Source: Nitratifractor sp.
Lineage (GTDB): Bacteria > Campylobacterota > Campylobacteria > Campylobacterales > Sulfurovaceae
Length of the DNA: 20,084 nt
NCBI GenBank assembly: GCA_015490055.1
Contig: WFYP01000158.1
Location: 1-20,084, forward strand
Direction: 5' to 3'
Shown: positions 1 through 6,032 of the stretch, piece by piece
Layout of the letters: each line of letters begins with the position of its first letter
Numbering within the stretch: the stretch's first letter is position 1
Program-made: the position numbers and the translations under genes
The notes under the pieces: generated by a model
Told to the model about the DNA's origin: nothing
Database searches by the model: none
Seen by the model: only the letters and a program-made list of their open reading frames with translations

Positions 1-1
1 C

Positions 2-115
2 CTATTACCAATAGAGACAATCGCAATATTTTTTATAGTCTATGTAATCTCTGGACCAATTAGAGCTATATATGCTATTAATAGAAAGAGTAGATTTAAA
101 AAATATAAAAATTAG
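2..115 (+). CDS. pssA: 3' end of a membrane protein, probably CDP-diacylglycerol-serine O-phosphatidyltransferase
   Basis: This is an open frame entering from the left edge and ending at TAG 113-115, leaving 37 residues of C-terminus. The visible part is one hydrophobic segment containing IETIAIFFIVYVISGPIRAI, followed by a basic tail (RKSRFKKYKN). A hydrophobic last helix with an SGP(I/L)R turn and a short basic tail resembles the C-terminus of Campylobacterota phosphatidylserine synthases, which make phosphatidylserine from CDP-diacylglycerol and serine at the inner membrane. The identity is an inference from a short fragment. Any polytopic membrane protein with a basic tail is an alternative. 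The start and catalytic domain lie outside the window. Confidence 0.45.
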   Translation, partial: LLPIETIAIFFIVYVISGPIRAIYAINRKSRFKKYKN

Positions 116-193
116 TTTATATCTGTAAGGCTACCCAGTGGCGTTAAGTTAAGGGTTTTATATCTGCAAAATGGTATGCTATAAAGTAATGCC

Positions 194-305
194 ATCGCCG
201 TCATTCTGAACGGATGTGAAGAATCTAGTTTAAACGGCTGTAAAGATAAGAGTTTATATCGGCTTTTTTAGTTAGATTCTTCGCTTCGCTCAAAATGACG
301 GCGAT
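194..305. repeat. Large imperfect inverted repeat of the dispersed GTCATTCTGA...GAAGAATCT type
   Basis: The left arm, 194-227, reads ATCGCCGTCATTCTGAACGG and continues into TGTGAAGAATCTA. The right arm, 273-305, is its near-perfect reverse complement, containing TAGATTCTTCGCTTCGCTCA. The arms are about 33 bases long and separated by 45 bases. Both ends of the pairing are perfect and mismatches are concentrated in the middle (GAACGGATGTG against GAGCGAAGCG). I recall the core TCTGAGCGAAGCGAAGAATC as a short sequence dispersed in many unrelated bacterial genomes, but I could not check this. It may be a REP-like or MITE-like element, or simply a strong terminator. Confidence 0.8.
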
Positions 306-364
306 TGTAAGCTTTAAATTTATTACAATTTATGGAAGTAAATTTATTAATTTAATGGCATTAA

Positions 365-385
365 GGGTAACCACAAGGGTTACCC
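365..385. repeat. Small REP-like hairpin, GGGTAACC/GGTTACCC
   Basis: GGGTAACC (365-372) pairs perfectly with GGTTACCC (378-385) across a five-base loop ACAAG. It is unusually GC-rich for this AT-rich region. It runs directly into the heptamer array that begins at 385. Short hairpins of the GGGTAACC-ACAAG-GGTTACCC kind look familiar as interspersed repeats in diverse bacteria, but that is memory and not tested here. Confidence 0.6.
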
Positions 386-454
386 CTACATCCCAAATCC
401 TATATCCTATATCCTATATTCCAAATCCTACATCCTATATCCCAAATCCGAAAT
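385..454. repeat. Ten-unit degenerate heptanucleotide tandem array
   Basis: Seventy bases divide exactly into ten 7-base units: CCTACAT, CCCAAAT, then CCTATAT three times, TCCAAAT, CCTACAT, CCTATAT, CCCAAAT and CCGAAAT. Every unit ends in AT and nearly all begin CC. On the minus strand the unit is ATATAGG or ATTTGGG. The array ends on the last base of the queE stop codon (454-456), so it is the immediate 3' flank of that gene. It resembles the short tandemly repeated repetitive sequences (STRR) known from cyanobacteria. The size and spacing do not fit a CRISPR. Confidence 0.85.
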
Positions 455-1212
455 CAAACCCCTTGCGTCTTATCAAATACACGAATGTGCAGTCTATCGC
501 TATAGATATAGTTATTCTCTTTACAAAAGTTAAATACTGCTTCGTCATTTCCCCATATACTCTCTCGGCACTCTCCTACTGGCATACAGTAAGTTATTGT
601 ATTTGGAGCTATTTTTTTTATCTCTTCTATCTCATCTTTTGCAGAACTTTCTACCAACTCTTTACTAATTGTAAATTTAAAAAAGTACTCTTTTGCATTT
701 TGTGTAATTGCCTCTATAGCTTTTAAATTTATTCTCTTCTCTTTAGGTTCTGCACTGTTAGAGAGCTTTACAGAGAGTGCAAAAACTGTATCTTTATAAG
801 CTGGAAACTTATTAAAATCTATCTCTACAGTTGCATTTGTCTCAAATGTAACTTTAATACCACAATCGACTAAATACTCTACGATAGAATAGAATACTCG
901 ATCTTGATGATAAAGTAGTGGCTCTCCACCTGTAATTACTACATGTGGATTATAGCCTATTTTGCGAAATTCATCCTCTAAATGCTCAATTAGAGTGTCG
1001 CTTTCATCTATTAATTGCCACTCTTTAGCAAAGCTTTTATCAACAGCAAAATAAGTATCGCAACCTAGCTTTTTTATTCCATCTGCCAAGTACTCTGTTT
1101 TAAATCCATGGCAATTTAAATTACAGCCACCAGTTCTTAAAAAGTAAGATGGATACCCCGCATATTTGCCCTCTCCTTGAACAGAGAAGAACTCTTCTAC
1201 AATATAAAACAT
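454..1212 (-). CDS. queE: 7-carboxy-7-deazaguanine synthase, radical SAM enzyme
   Basis: QueE contracts the ring of 6-carboxy-tetrahydropterin to 7-carboxy-7-deazaguanine, on the path to preQ0 and queuosine in tRNA. The protein is 252 residues. The N-terminus carries FFSVQGEGKYAG (8-19), the substrate/SAM loop typical of QueE, and ITGGEPLL is the radical SAM GGEP motif. The cluster cysteines differ from the canonical C-x3-C-x2-C: here C30-x3-C34 is followed by C51-D-T only after 16 residues, with the usual CDT element kept. I recall the same insertion in Campylobacter QueE, which supports the assignment. The start ATG overlaps the moaA stop by one base (TGATG), indicating translational coupling. 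The gene ends inside a heptamer repeat array. No other queuosine gene is in the window. Confidence 0.9.
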   Translation of the reverse strand: MFYIVEEFFSVQGEGKYAGYPSYFLRTGGCNLNCHGFKTEYLADGIKKLGCDTYFAVDKSFAKEWQLIDESDTLIEHLEDEFRKIGYNPHVVITGGEPLLYHQDRVFYSIVEYLVDCGIKVTFETNATVEIDFNKFPAYKDTVFALSVKLSNSAEPKEKRINLKAIEAITQNAKEYFFKFTISKELVESSAKDEIEEIKKIAPNTITYCMPVGECRESIWGNDEAVFNFCKENNYIYSDRLHIRVFDKTQGV

Positions 1213-2186
1213 CAGCCACCTGTCTCAAAGAATGCACGGCTAGAGTTATTGTCGCTATCCTCTTCACTGCCCCATTTGTTCTCTTTTGGTTTATTTGCTA
1301 ATACATCTTTCAAAATATAGCTAGCTTTTTCTATATCGTTATTTTTTACGGCTTCGGCAATACTTTGAGCCTCTTCAAAATATAGGCAAGGTATTAAATG
1401 CCCTTCAGCAGTTAAACGAATTCTATTACAATCTTCACAAAAATCATGTTTATGTGGGTCGATTAATCCAAAAGTATAGCCATTTTCTACTATTTCATAA
1501 TTAAAGCTTGGGCTATTTGGTGTACGACCAACTTTTTTAATAGTATATCTGCTTTTAATTACACTTAAAATTTCTCTACCATGCATACCTTGTATATCAC
1601 TATTTGCATGCACATTTTCCATATACTCTATAAATCTAATTCTTATATTTCTCTCTCTTGCATACTCTAGTAAATCTAAAATTTCATTATCGTTTATACT
1701 TTTTAGAGGAACCATATTAATTTTTACTTTTAATCCAACTTCTAAAGCCTTATCGATACCTTCCAAAACATGAGCTAAAACATTTTTTTGAGCTATTTGA
1801 GCCGCAACTGCTGGCTTTAAAGAGTCTAATGAAATATTTAATCTTTTTAATCCTGCATCTTTTAACTTTTGAGCAAGCTCTGGAAGTAAGAAGCCATTAG
1901 TTGTAATTGCTAAATCTATATCTGGTTTATAATCGTGTATAAGTTTTATAAAGCTATCTAAATCTTCACGAAGTAGAGGTTCTCCACCAGTAATTCTAAC
2001 TTTATTTATGCCTTCATCTATTCCAACTTTGATAAATTTAAACAAATCATCAAACGATAGTAAATTCTCTTTTGGAACCCAACTAAAAGGTTTTTCAGGC
2101 ATACAATACTGACATCTAAAATTACATCGTTCAGTAACTGAAACTCTTAAATAATTAACAGCTCTACCGTGTCCATCTATTAACAT
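1212..2186 (-). CDS. moaA: GTP 3',8-cyclase, molybdenum cofactor biosynthesis protein A
   Basis: MoaA is the radical SAM enzyme that, with MoaC, turns GTP into cyclic pyranopterin monophosphate, the first step of molybdopterin synthesis. The 324-residue protein has both [4Fe-4S] sites: C21-x3-C25-x2-C28 near the N-terminus (ERCNFRCQYCMP) and C250-x2-C253-x13-C267 near the C-terminus (CEDCNRIRLTAEGHLIPC). RITGGEPLLR (64-73) is the GGEP motif. The protein ends in the Gly-Gly tail needed by this family, here after an acidic, asparagine-rich linker (307-316). The start is supported by AGAAGG a few bases upstream. It is followed at once by queE, an adjacency I also recall from Campylobacter jejuni. 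Confidence 0.96.
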   Translation of the reverse strand: MLIDGHGRAVNYLRVSVTERCNFRCQYCMPEKPFSWVPKENLLSFDDLFKFIKVGIDEGINKVRITGGEPLLREDLDSFIKLIHDYKPDIDLAITTNGFLLPELAQKLKDAGLKRLNISLDSLKPAVAAQIAQKNVLAHVLEGIDKALEVGLKVKINMVPLKSINDNEILDLLEYARERNIRIRFIEYMENVHANSDIQGMHGREILSVIKSRYTIKKVGRTPNSPSFNYEIVENGYTFGLIDPHKHDFCEDCNRIRLTAEGHLIPCLYFEEAQSIAEAVKNNDIEKASYILKDVLANKPKENKWGSEEDSDNNSSRAFFETGG

Positions 2187-2220
2187 ATTAACCTTCTATA
2201 ATTAAATAAGGTATAAGGGC

Positions 2221-2281
2221 GAAGGATGAAGAAAGAAGGAAATATAAATACAATCTCCTTCTGCCTTCAGCATTCTACCTT
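2221..2281. repeat. Degenerate heptamer repeats arranged as an imperfect inverted repeat
   Basis: The left arm is three 7-base units, GAAGGAT, GAAGAAA, GAAGGAA (2221-2241). The right arm is CTTCTGC, CTTCAGC, ATTCTAC and a partial CTT (2258-2281). The arms are partly complementary, for example TGAAG/CTTCA and AGAAGGA/TCCTTCT, so the block could fold into a hairpin with an AT-rich loop. It lies just upstream of moaA, while the other heptamer array lies just downstream of queE. The remainder of 2187-2407 is AT-rich with no coding potential apart from the hairpin at 2369-2394. Confidence 0.6.
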
Positions 2282-2368
2282 TAAACAAATATAAGGGTAT
2301 CAAAAAATAGGTATAATTTAGATGATTTTAGTCAAAAAAAGTAAGATTGAAAATATTAAATGTAGAAT

Positions 2369-2394
2369 CTACAAGCCAATAAAAAGGCTTGTAG
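2369..2394. terminator. Hairpin downstream of petC
   Basis: CTACAAGCC (2369-2377) and GGCTTGTAG (2386-2394) form a perfect 9 bp stem with an 8-base AT loop. It sits 13 bases beyond the petC stop on the minus strand. The T-run (TATTTTT) follows the stem on the plus strand. On the minus strand the flank is ATTCTACATTT, so termination of petABC would rely on a weak U tract. No plus-strand gene reads into it. Confidence 0.6.
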
Positions 2395-2407
2395 TATTTT
2401 TAGCTAA

Positions 2408-3316
2408 TTAGTGTAAACCTTTCCATTGAGATTTATACCAACCATAAGCTAGTAGTGTAAAGATTACAAAGTAACCTAATACCCATGGTCCAGTTTTTTC
2501 TCTTTTTGCTTTACTAGGGTCACCAGTTGATTCTAAGTATGCATCAACTTTTTCAAAACCTTCTTTTGTTAAACCTACTCTAGGCATTGCAGTTCCTTTA
2601 AGAACAGCCTGAGGATCTTCTACAAAAGTTTTTAAGTAGTGCTCACTTCTAGCTCTAGCAATTATAGATAAATCAGGTGGTAATTTACCCATATAATCTG
2701 CTAATTTATCTTGATATTTAGCAACATTCATTTTAAACTTTGTTAATTCAACATCATTACCAGTTTTAATATTACCTTTTGTTTTTGGTACATCACCAAT
2801 TTGAGTCCACTTACCATATCTGTCAGCGTGACATCTACCACATGCAGTTGTAAATGCCTCTTTAGGGCTAATCTCTTTTGGAGCAATAGATTTTAAATAA
2901 GCTACAATATCTGCTGCACCTTGTGCTGTACCTGCCATACCAGCTGGCATTGCCATTTTTTTAGCTTTTGCTGCGTGTGCCGGATTTTGTAAGAATGCTA
3001 TTAAATATTTTGTATCAAATAGTGCACCTACATTACTTAAATCTGGGGGATTAACACCATAAGCTGCAGATGCTGCCATAGCATCCATAGGTGCTTTAAT
3101 ACCTTGAGATTTAATACCGTGACAACTTGTACAAGCCGCTATTGCTGCTTTACCTTTAGCAGGATCACCTTTTAATCCAGATGCTTTAATATCTGGATAT
3201 GTAAAATTATGTCCCTCTACATGTTTATGCATTTGAGAGTGAGCAAATGGCTCAACACCCCAATATGTTACAAGTGTAAAAAATACTACTACTGCTAATA
3301 TTTTAAGATCTTTCAT
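2408..3316 (-). CDS. petC: Two-haem cytochrome c subunit of the cytochrome bc complex
   Basis: This subunit passes electrons from the Rieske protein to periplasmic cytochrome c. The 302-residue protein has an N-terminal hydrophobic segment (5-20) that is a signal or anchor, two haem-binding sites CTSCH (62-66) and CGRCH (159-163), and a C-terminal membrane helix (277-294) followed by a short basic end. Probable sixth ligands are the methionines in AMPAGM (M123) and AMPRVG (M244). Two CxxCH motifs mark the Campylobacterota type, unlike the single-haem cytochrome c1 of mitochondria and alphaproteobacteria. Its ATG overlaps the petB stop by one base (TAATG), and its GGAGGT ribosome site lies within the last petB codons (Gly-Gly-Lys). 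Confidence 0.93.
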   Translation of the reverse strand: MKDLKILAVVVFFTLVTYWGVEPFAHSQMHKHVEGHNFTYPDIKASGLKGDPAKGKAAIAACTSCHGIKSQGIKAPMDAMAASAAYGVNPPDLSNVGALFDTKYLIAFLQNPAHAAKAKKMAMPAGMAGTAQGAADIVAYLKSIAPKEISPKEAFTTACGRCHADRYGKWTQIGDVPKTKGNIKTGNDVELTKFKMNVAKYQDKLADYMGKLPPDLSIIARARSEHYLKTFVEDPQAVLKGTAMPRVGLTKEGFEKVDAYLESTGDPSKAKREKTGPWVLGYFVIFTLLAYGWYKSQWKGLH

Positions 3317-4545
3317 TATTTACCTCCTATCGGTTTTTCCATTTTAGTTACAAATGGAAGCGCAATCCAAAGCGCGATAAATATATCTGCAAAAACAGTA
3401 CCAACTATAGTCCAAGTTCCAACTGGAGGTAATTTACCTAAAATAGTTAATCCAACCATATCTACAACTAACAACCAGAACCATATTTTAAATATACCTC
3501 TTCTGTTTGCAGGTGCAACATTCGGACTTCTGTCTAAGAATGGCAACAAGAAGAAAATAACTTGTGCAAAACCAAATGCTATTAAACCTATGTTCTTACT
3601 AAATGGTCTTAAAATTTCATAACTCCATAAGAAGTACCACTCTGGATAGATATGTGGAGGTGTTTTTAATCCATTAGCTGGGTCAAAGTTTACTGGGTCC
3701 ATTGCAAATTCGAAATGGTAGAATACCAAATAGAAGAAGAATATGAAGTAAATACCCATTACAAATACATCTTTACTCAAGAATACTGGATTAAATGGAA
3801 TAACTTTAGCCTCTTTTTTCTTACCAGCTTTCCACTTTTCAGCTTCAGCTTCAAAGTCAAACTCTTCACCATCTTGGTTGTTTACATGTGGTAATCTTAA
3901 TGTACCAAAGTGTAATACAATTAAGCCAATAATAAATAGTGGTATTAATACTACATGTAGCATAAAGAATCTACCTAAGAATGCTTGTCCAGGTACATAG
4001 TCACCTCTAATCCACTCAACTAATCCATTAAGGTTTAATGAACCTAAACTAAATAGGTTAGTAATAACCATACCAGCCCAGTAACTCATTTGTCCCCAAG
4101 GTAACATATAACCAGAGAAAGCTTCTGCAGAGAATGCAACAAATAGCAACATACCTGAAATCCAGATTAACTCTCTACCTCTTTTATATGAACCATAATA
4201 AATACCTGTAAGCATATGAATATATATTATCAAGAACACAACAGATGCCGCAACAGCATGCACATGTCTCCATAACCAACCATAACCAACTTGTGACATA
4301 ATAGTATAATTTACACTATCGAATGCCTCTTTTGTTGTTGGTACATAGTACATTAATAAGAATATACCACTTATTAAAAGCACGCCAAATGTAGCTGCTA
4401 AAACCATACCCATTGCCCAAAGGAAATTAATATTCTTTGGAATCCAATACTCAGTAGATAGTACTCTTTTCAGTGTATCTACGCCCAATCTTTCGTTTAA
4501 CCATTTATGACTAAACGGTTTTGCATTAGGATCAAAATGTGCCAT
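3316..4545 (-). CDS. petB: Cytochrome b of the quinol:cytochrome c oxidoreductase
   Basis: This is the membrane core that oxidises menaquinol at the Qo site and carries two b haems. It has 409 residues. Haem ligands are H96 and H110 in helix B (RHVHAVAAS...IYIH) and H197 and H212 in helix D. The first pair has 13 residues between, the second 14. The Qo motif PEWY is at 301-304, in YPEWYFLWSYEILRPF. Helices for both the N-terminal and C-terminal halves are present, so it is a fused cytochrome b rather than a split b6/subunit IV. A charged loop (222-247, rich in Glu and Lys) separates the halves. AGGAGG lies a few bases before the start, within a 13-base gap after petA. Confidence 0.96.
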   Translation of the reverse strand: MAHFDPNAKPFSHKWLNERLGVDTLKRVLSTEYWIPKNINFLWAMGMVLAATFGVLLISGIFLLMYYVPTTKEAFDSVNYTIMSQVGYGWLWRHVHAVAASVVFLIIYIHMLTGIYYGSYKRGRELIWISGMLLFVAFSAEAFSGYMLPWGQMSYWAGMVITNLFSLGSLNLNGLVEWIRGDYVPGQAFLGRFFMLHVVLIPLFIIGLIVLHFGTLRLPHVNNQDGEEFDFEAEAEKWKAGKKKEAKVIPFNPVFLSKDVFVMGIYFIFFFYLVFYHFEFAMDPVNFDPANGLKTPPHIYPEWYFLWSYEILRPFSKNIGLIAFGFAQVIFFLLPFLDRSPNVAPANRRGIFKIWFWLLVVDMVGLTILGKLPPVGTWTIVGTVFADIFIALWIALPFVTKMEKPIGGK

Positions 4546-4558
4546 TACCTAACCTCCT

Positions 4559-5098
4559 TTATGATACTACGCCAGCAGCTAATAGTTTTTTATACTCTGG
4601 TCCCTCTTCTCCAAGAACAACTTTTGTACCAGTAATTTTAAATGGTGGAATAACAAGTGGACTTGGAGGTGGAGCCTTAAGTACCTCTCCCGCAGCATTA
4701 AATTGCCCACCGTGACAAGGACAAATAAACTTATTTTTCTCTGGAAAATAGTCTGGAATACATCCTAAGTGTGTACACAATCCTATAACTATCATATACT
4801 TGTGTCCACCAACAGTAACAAGGCGCTTATCGTCATAAGCATTCTCATTATGTCCGTTAGGTGCACTATTTGGTTTAGCATTTTTAGGTACCTTAATAAT
4901 TAAAACAGGTTTACCACGCCACTTCTCCACCACTAAAGTGTTTTCTGGAACATTACTTAAATCTAATGTTGTAAATCCTCCCGCCTTTACACTTGGCAAT
5001 GGATCCCAAGTTCGTTTAGCTGCATACAATGCACCCAATGCACCTAATCCAGCAAAGCCACCAAGAGCCATACCCATAAAGTCTCTTCTATCGCTCAT
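4559..5098 (-). CDS. petA: Rieske [2Fe-2S] subunit of the cytochrome bc complex
   Basis: The Rieske protein takes the first electron from quinol and swings it to the cytochrome c subunit. The 179-residue protein starts with a Tat-type signal anchor: DRRDFMGMAL (3-12) with the twin arginines, then a Gly/Ala-rich hydrophobic helix that probably stays as the membrane anchor. The cluster boxes are CTHLGC (108-113) and CPCHGG (126-131). C108, H110, C126 and H129 are the cluster ligands, and C113 and C128 form the disulfide. A proline-rich PPPSP follows. It is the first gene of petABC and has its own AGAAAGGA ribosome site. The downstream gap of 13 bases to petB supports co-transcription. Confidence 0.96.
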   Translation of the reverse strand: MSDRRDFMGMALGGFAGLGALGALYAAKRTWDPLPSVKAGGFTTLDLSNVPENTLVVEKWRGKPVLIIKVPKNAKPNSAPNGHNENAYDDKRLVTVGGHKYMIVIGLCTHLGCIPDYFPEKNKFICPCHGGQFNAAGEVLKAPPPSPLVIPPFKITGTKVVLGEEGPEYKKLLAAGVVS

Positions 5099-5133
5099 AA
5101 GTATCCTTTCTAATAAAAATTGATTAACGATAT

Positions 5134-5139
5134 ATTATA
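5134..5139 (-). promoter_or_regulatory. Probable -10 element for petABC
   Basis: On the minus strand the hexamer reads TATAAT, about 36 bases before the petA start. No TTGACA-like -35 is visible; the upstream side is AT-rich, as usual for the housekeeping sigma factor of Campylobacterota. The upstream gene ends with a hairpin at 5200-5220, so petABC probably has its own transcription start here. Confidence 0.45.
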
Positions 5140-5199
5140 AGTTTATTTTTATTAAATAGAGTTGTTAGAGAGAATAAAGCTGAGTTTATTAGCATAGTT

Positions 5200-5220
5200 T
5201 GTGTGAAGTTATTTCACACA
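5200..5220. terminator. Hairpin overlapping the stop codon of the gene before petA
   Basis: TGTGTGAA (5200-5207) pairs with TTCACACA (5213-5220) around a five-base loop. The TGA stop of the minus-strand gene (5214-5216) lies within one arm, so a terminating ribosome would cover half the stem. No T-run follows on the minus strand, so it would be a U-tract-poor terminator. Confidence 0.5.
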
Positions 5221-6032
5221 TAACTTTTTATTATTGTAACTATTTCTTTATTTATATTATGTATAATGCTATTTTCTGCTTTTTGTTTATTAGAAAAATT
5301 TATATTCTTATTTAATATTTCTATATTTAATTTATTTAATACTTCAATGGTACAGTTATCTAAAGTTTCAAGTGTCAAATATCGTACATTAGAACCATTT
5401 GCCATTGCTTCAATAGCAATCTGTAGATTTGAAGTAATAATATTATTATAGTTTGATATAGCTTTATAGTAATCTTCTGGCTCAATTATTTCATTAAAAA
5501 TTTCAGCAAGTATATCTTCATATTTAACAAAAAAATAATTACCCCAATATAGGTCTAAATTTTTATCCTTAAATATTTCTAAATTTTTAATTATAGTTTT
5601 ATTACAATCACTATCTCCATAAATAAATAGTGTTTTATCTTCTTTAGTAGCATTTACTTCAGTAAATATGTTATTTTTCTCATTTAATTTGATAATTTCT
5701 GCACCATTAAGTGTCAAATTACTACAGACATCTTTTATGTAAATAACTTTTTTAAAATAGTTTGGATACTCTAATACCTTCCCATCCAACTCTTCTGGTG
5801 AATCTATAATTATAATATCTTCTACAGTAGCAACTGCGTCTATATCTTTAATAGTCTCTATTGTGGTAGCAAGTGGCAAGCCCCAATCTCTCGCAAGAAG
5901 TTGTGCTCTATATTCATTAAGCAATAACTCACACTCTATGCCCTCTGTTTGCAAAGCATCAAAAAGTGCTTTTGCTCTACGCAAAGAATCTAAATTCTCT
6001 TTATGGTTTGTATAAGCGTACAGATATACCAC
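5214..6032 (-). CDS. Unrecognised protein, possibly PseG/GT-B-like, co-transcribed with mnmG
   Basis: The 272-residue protein is not one I can name. The first third (SLRRAKALFDALQTEGIECE, then IIIIDSPEE at 73-81) recalls the N-terminal Rossmann domain of PseG-type nucleotide-sugar hydrolases, where a Gly/His-rich loop binds substrate; that loop is not evident here. The stretch around 193-218 (IITSNLQIAIEAMANGSNV) resembles the GT-B nucleotide-sugar site, with a Glu-Ala followed by Gly. The last 50 residues are rich in Asn, Ile and Lys. There is no signal peptide. The start is GTG, overlapping the mnmG stop by one base (TAGTG), so translation is coupled. In C. jejuni the slot between gidA and petA is, as I recall, held by arsB, so this is a variable position. 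Confidence 0.6.
   Translation of the reverse strand: MVYLYAYTNHKENLDSLRRAKALFDALQTEGIECELLLNEYRAQLLARDWGLPLATTIETIKDIDAVATVEDIIIIDSPEELDGKVLEYPNYFKKVIYIKDVCSNLTLNGAEIIKLNEKNNIFTEVNATKEDKTLFIYGDSDCNKTIIKNLEIFKDKNLDLYWGNYFFVKYEDILAEIFNEIIEPEDYYKAISNYNNIITSNLQIAIEAMANGSNVRYLTLETLDNCTIEVLNKLNIEILNKNINFSNKQKAENSIIHNINKEIVTIIKSYV

Larger units (their letters stand above)
116..453. other. 338-base gene-free stretch rich in repeats
   Basis: No convincing coding sequence lies here. A frame open from 295 crosses into queE but translates the heptamer array into a low-complexity tyrosine/proline peptide and is a shadow. The stretch holds a large imperfect inverted repeat (194-305), a small GC-rich hairpin (365-385) and a heptamer array (385-454), listed separately. 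The motif TTTATATC(T/G)G also recurs three times, near 117, 158 and 252. The stretch separates a plus-strand gene end from the minus-strand queE end, so it must contain the termination signals of both. The inverted repeat could serve that role. Confidence 0.7.

Noticed and set aside
385..454. Possible CRISPR array
   Set aside because: The unit is only 7 bases, contiguous and without spacers; there are no cas genes in the window.
295..726. Plus-strand 143-codon open frame across the repeat array and the 3' end of queE
   Set aside because: Its middle translates the heptamer array into Tyr/Pro/Ile-rich repeats and the rest is antisense to the well-supported queE. It has no ribosome site.
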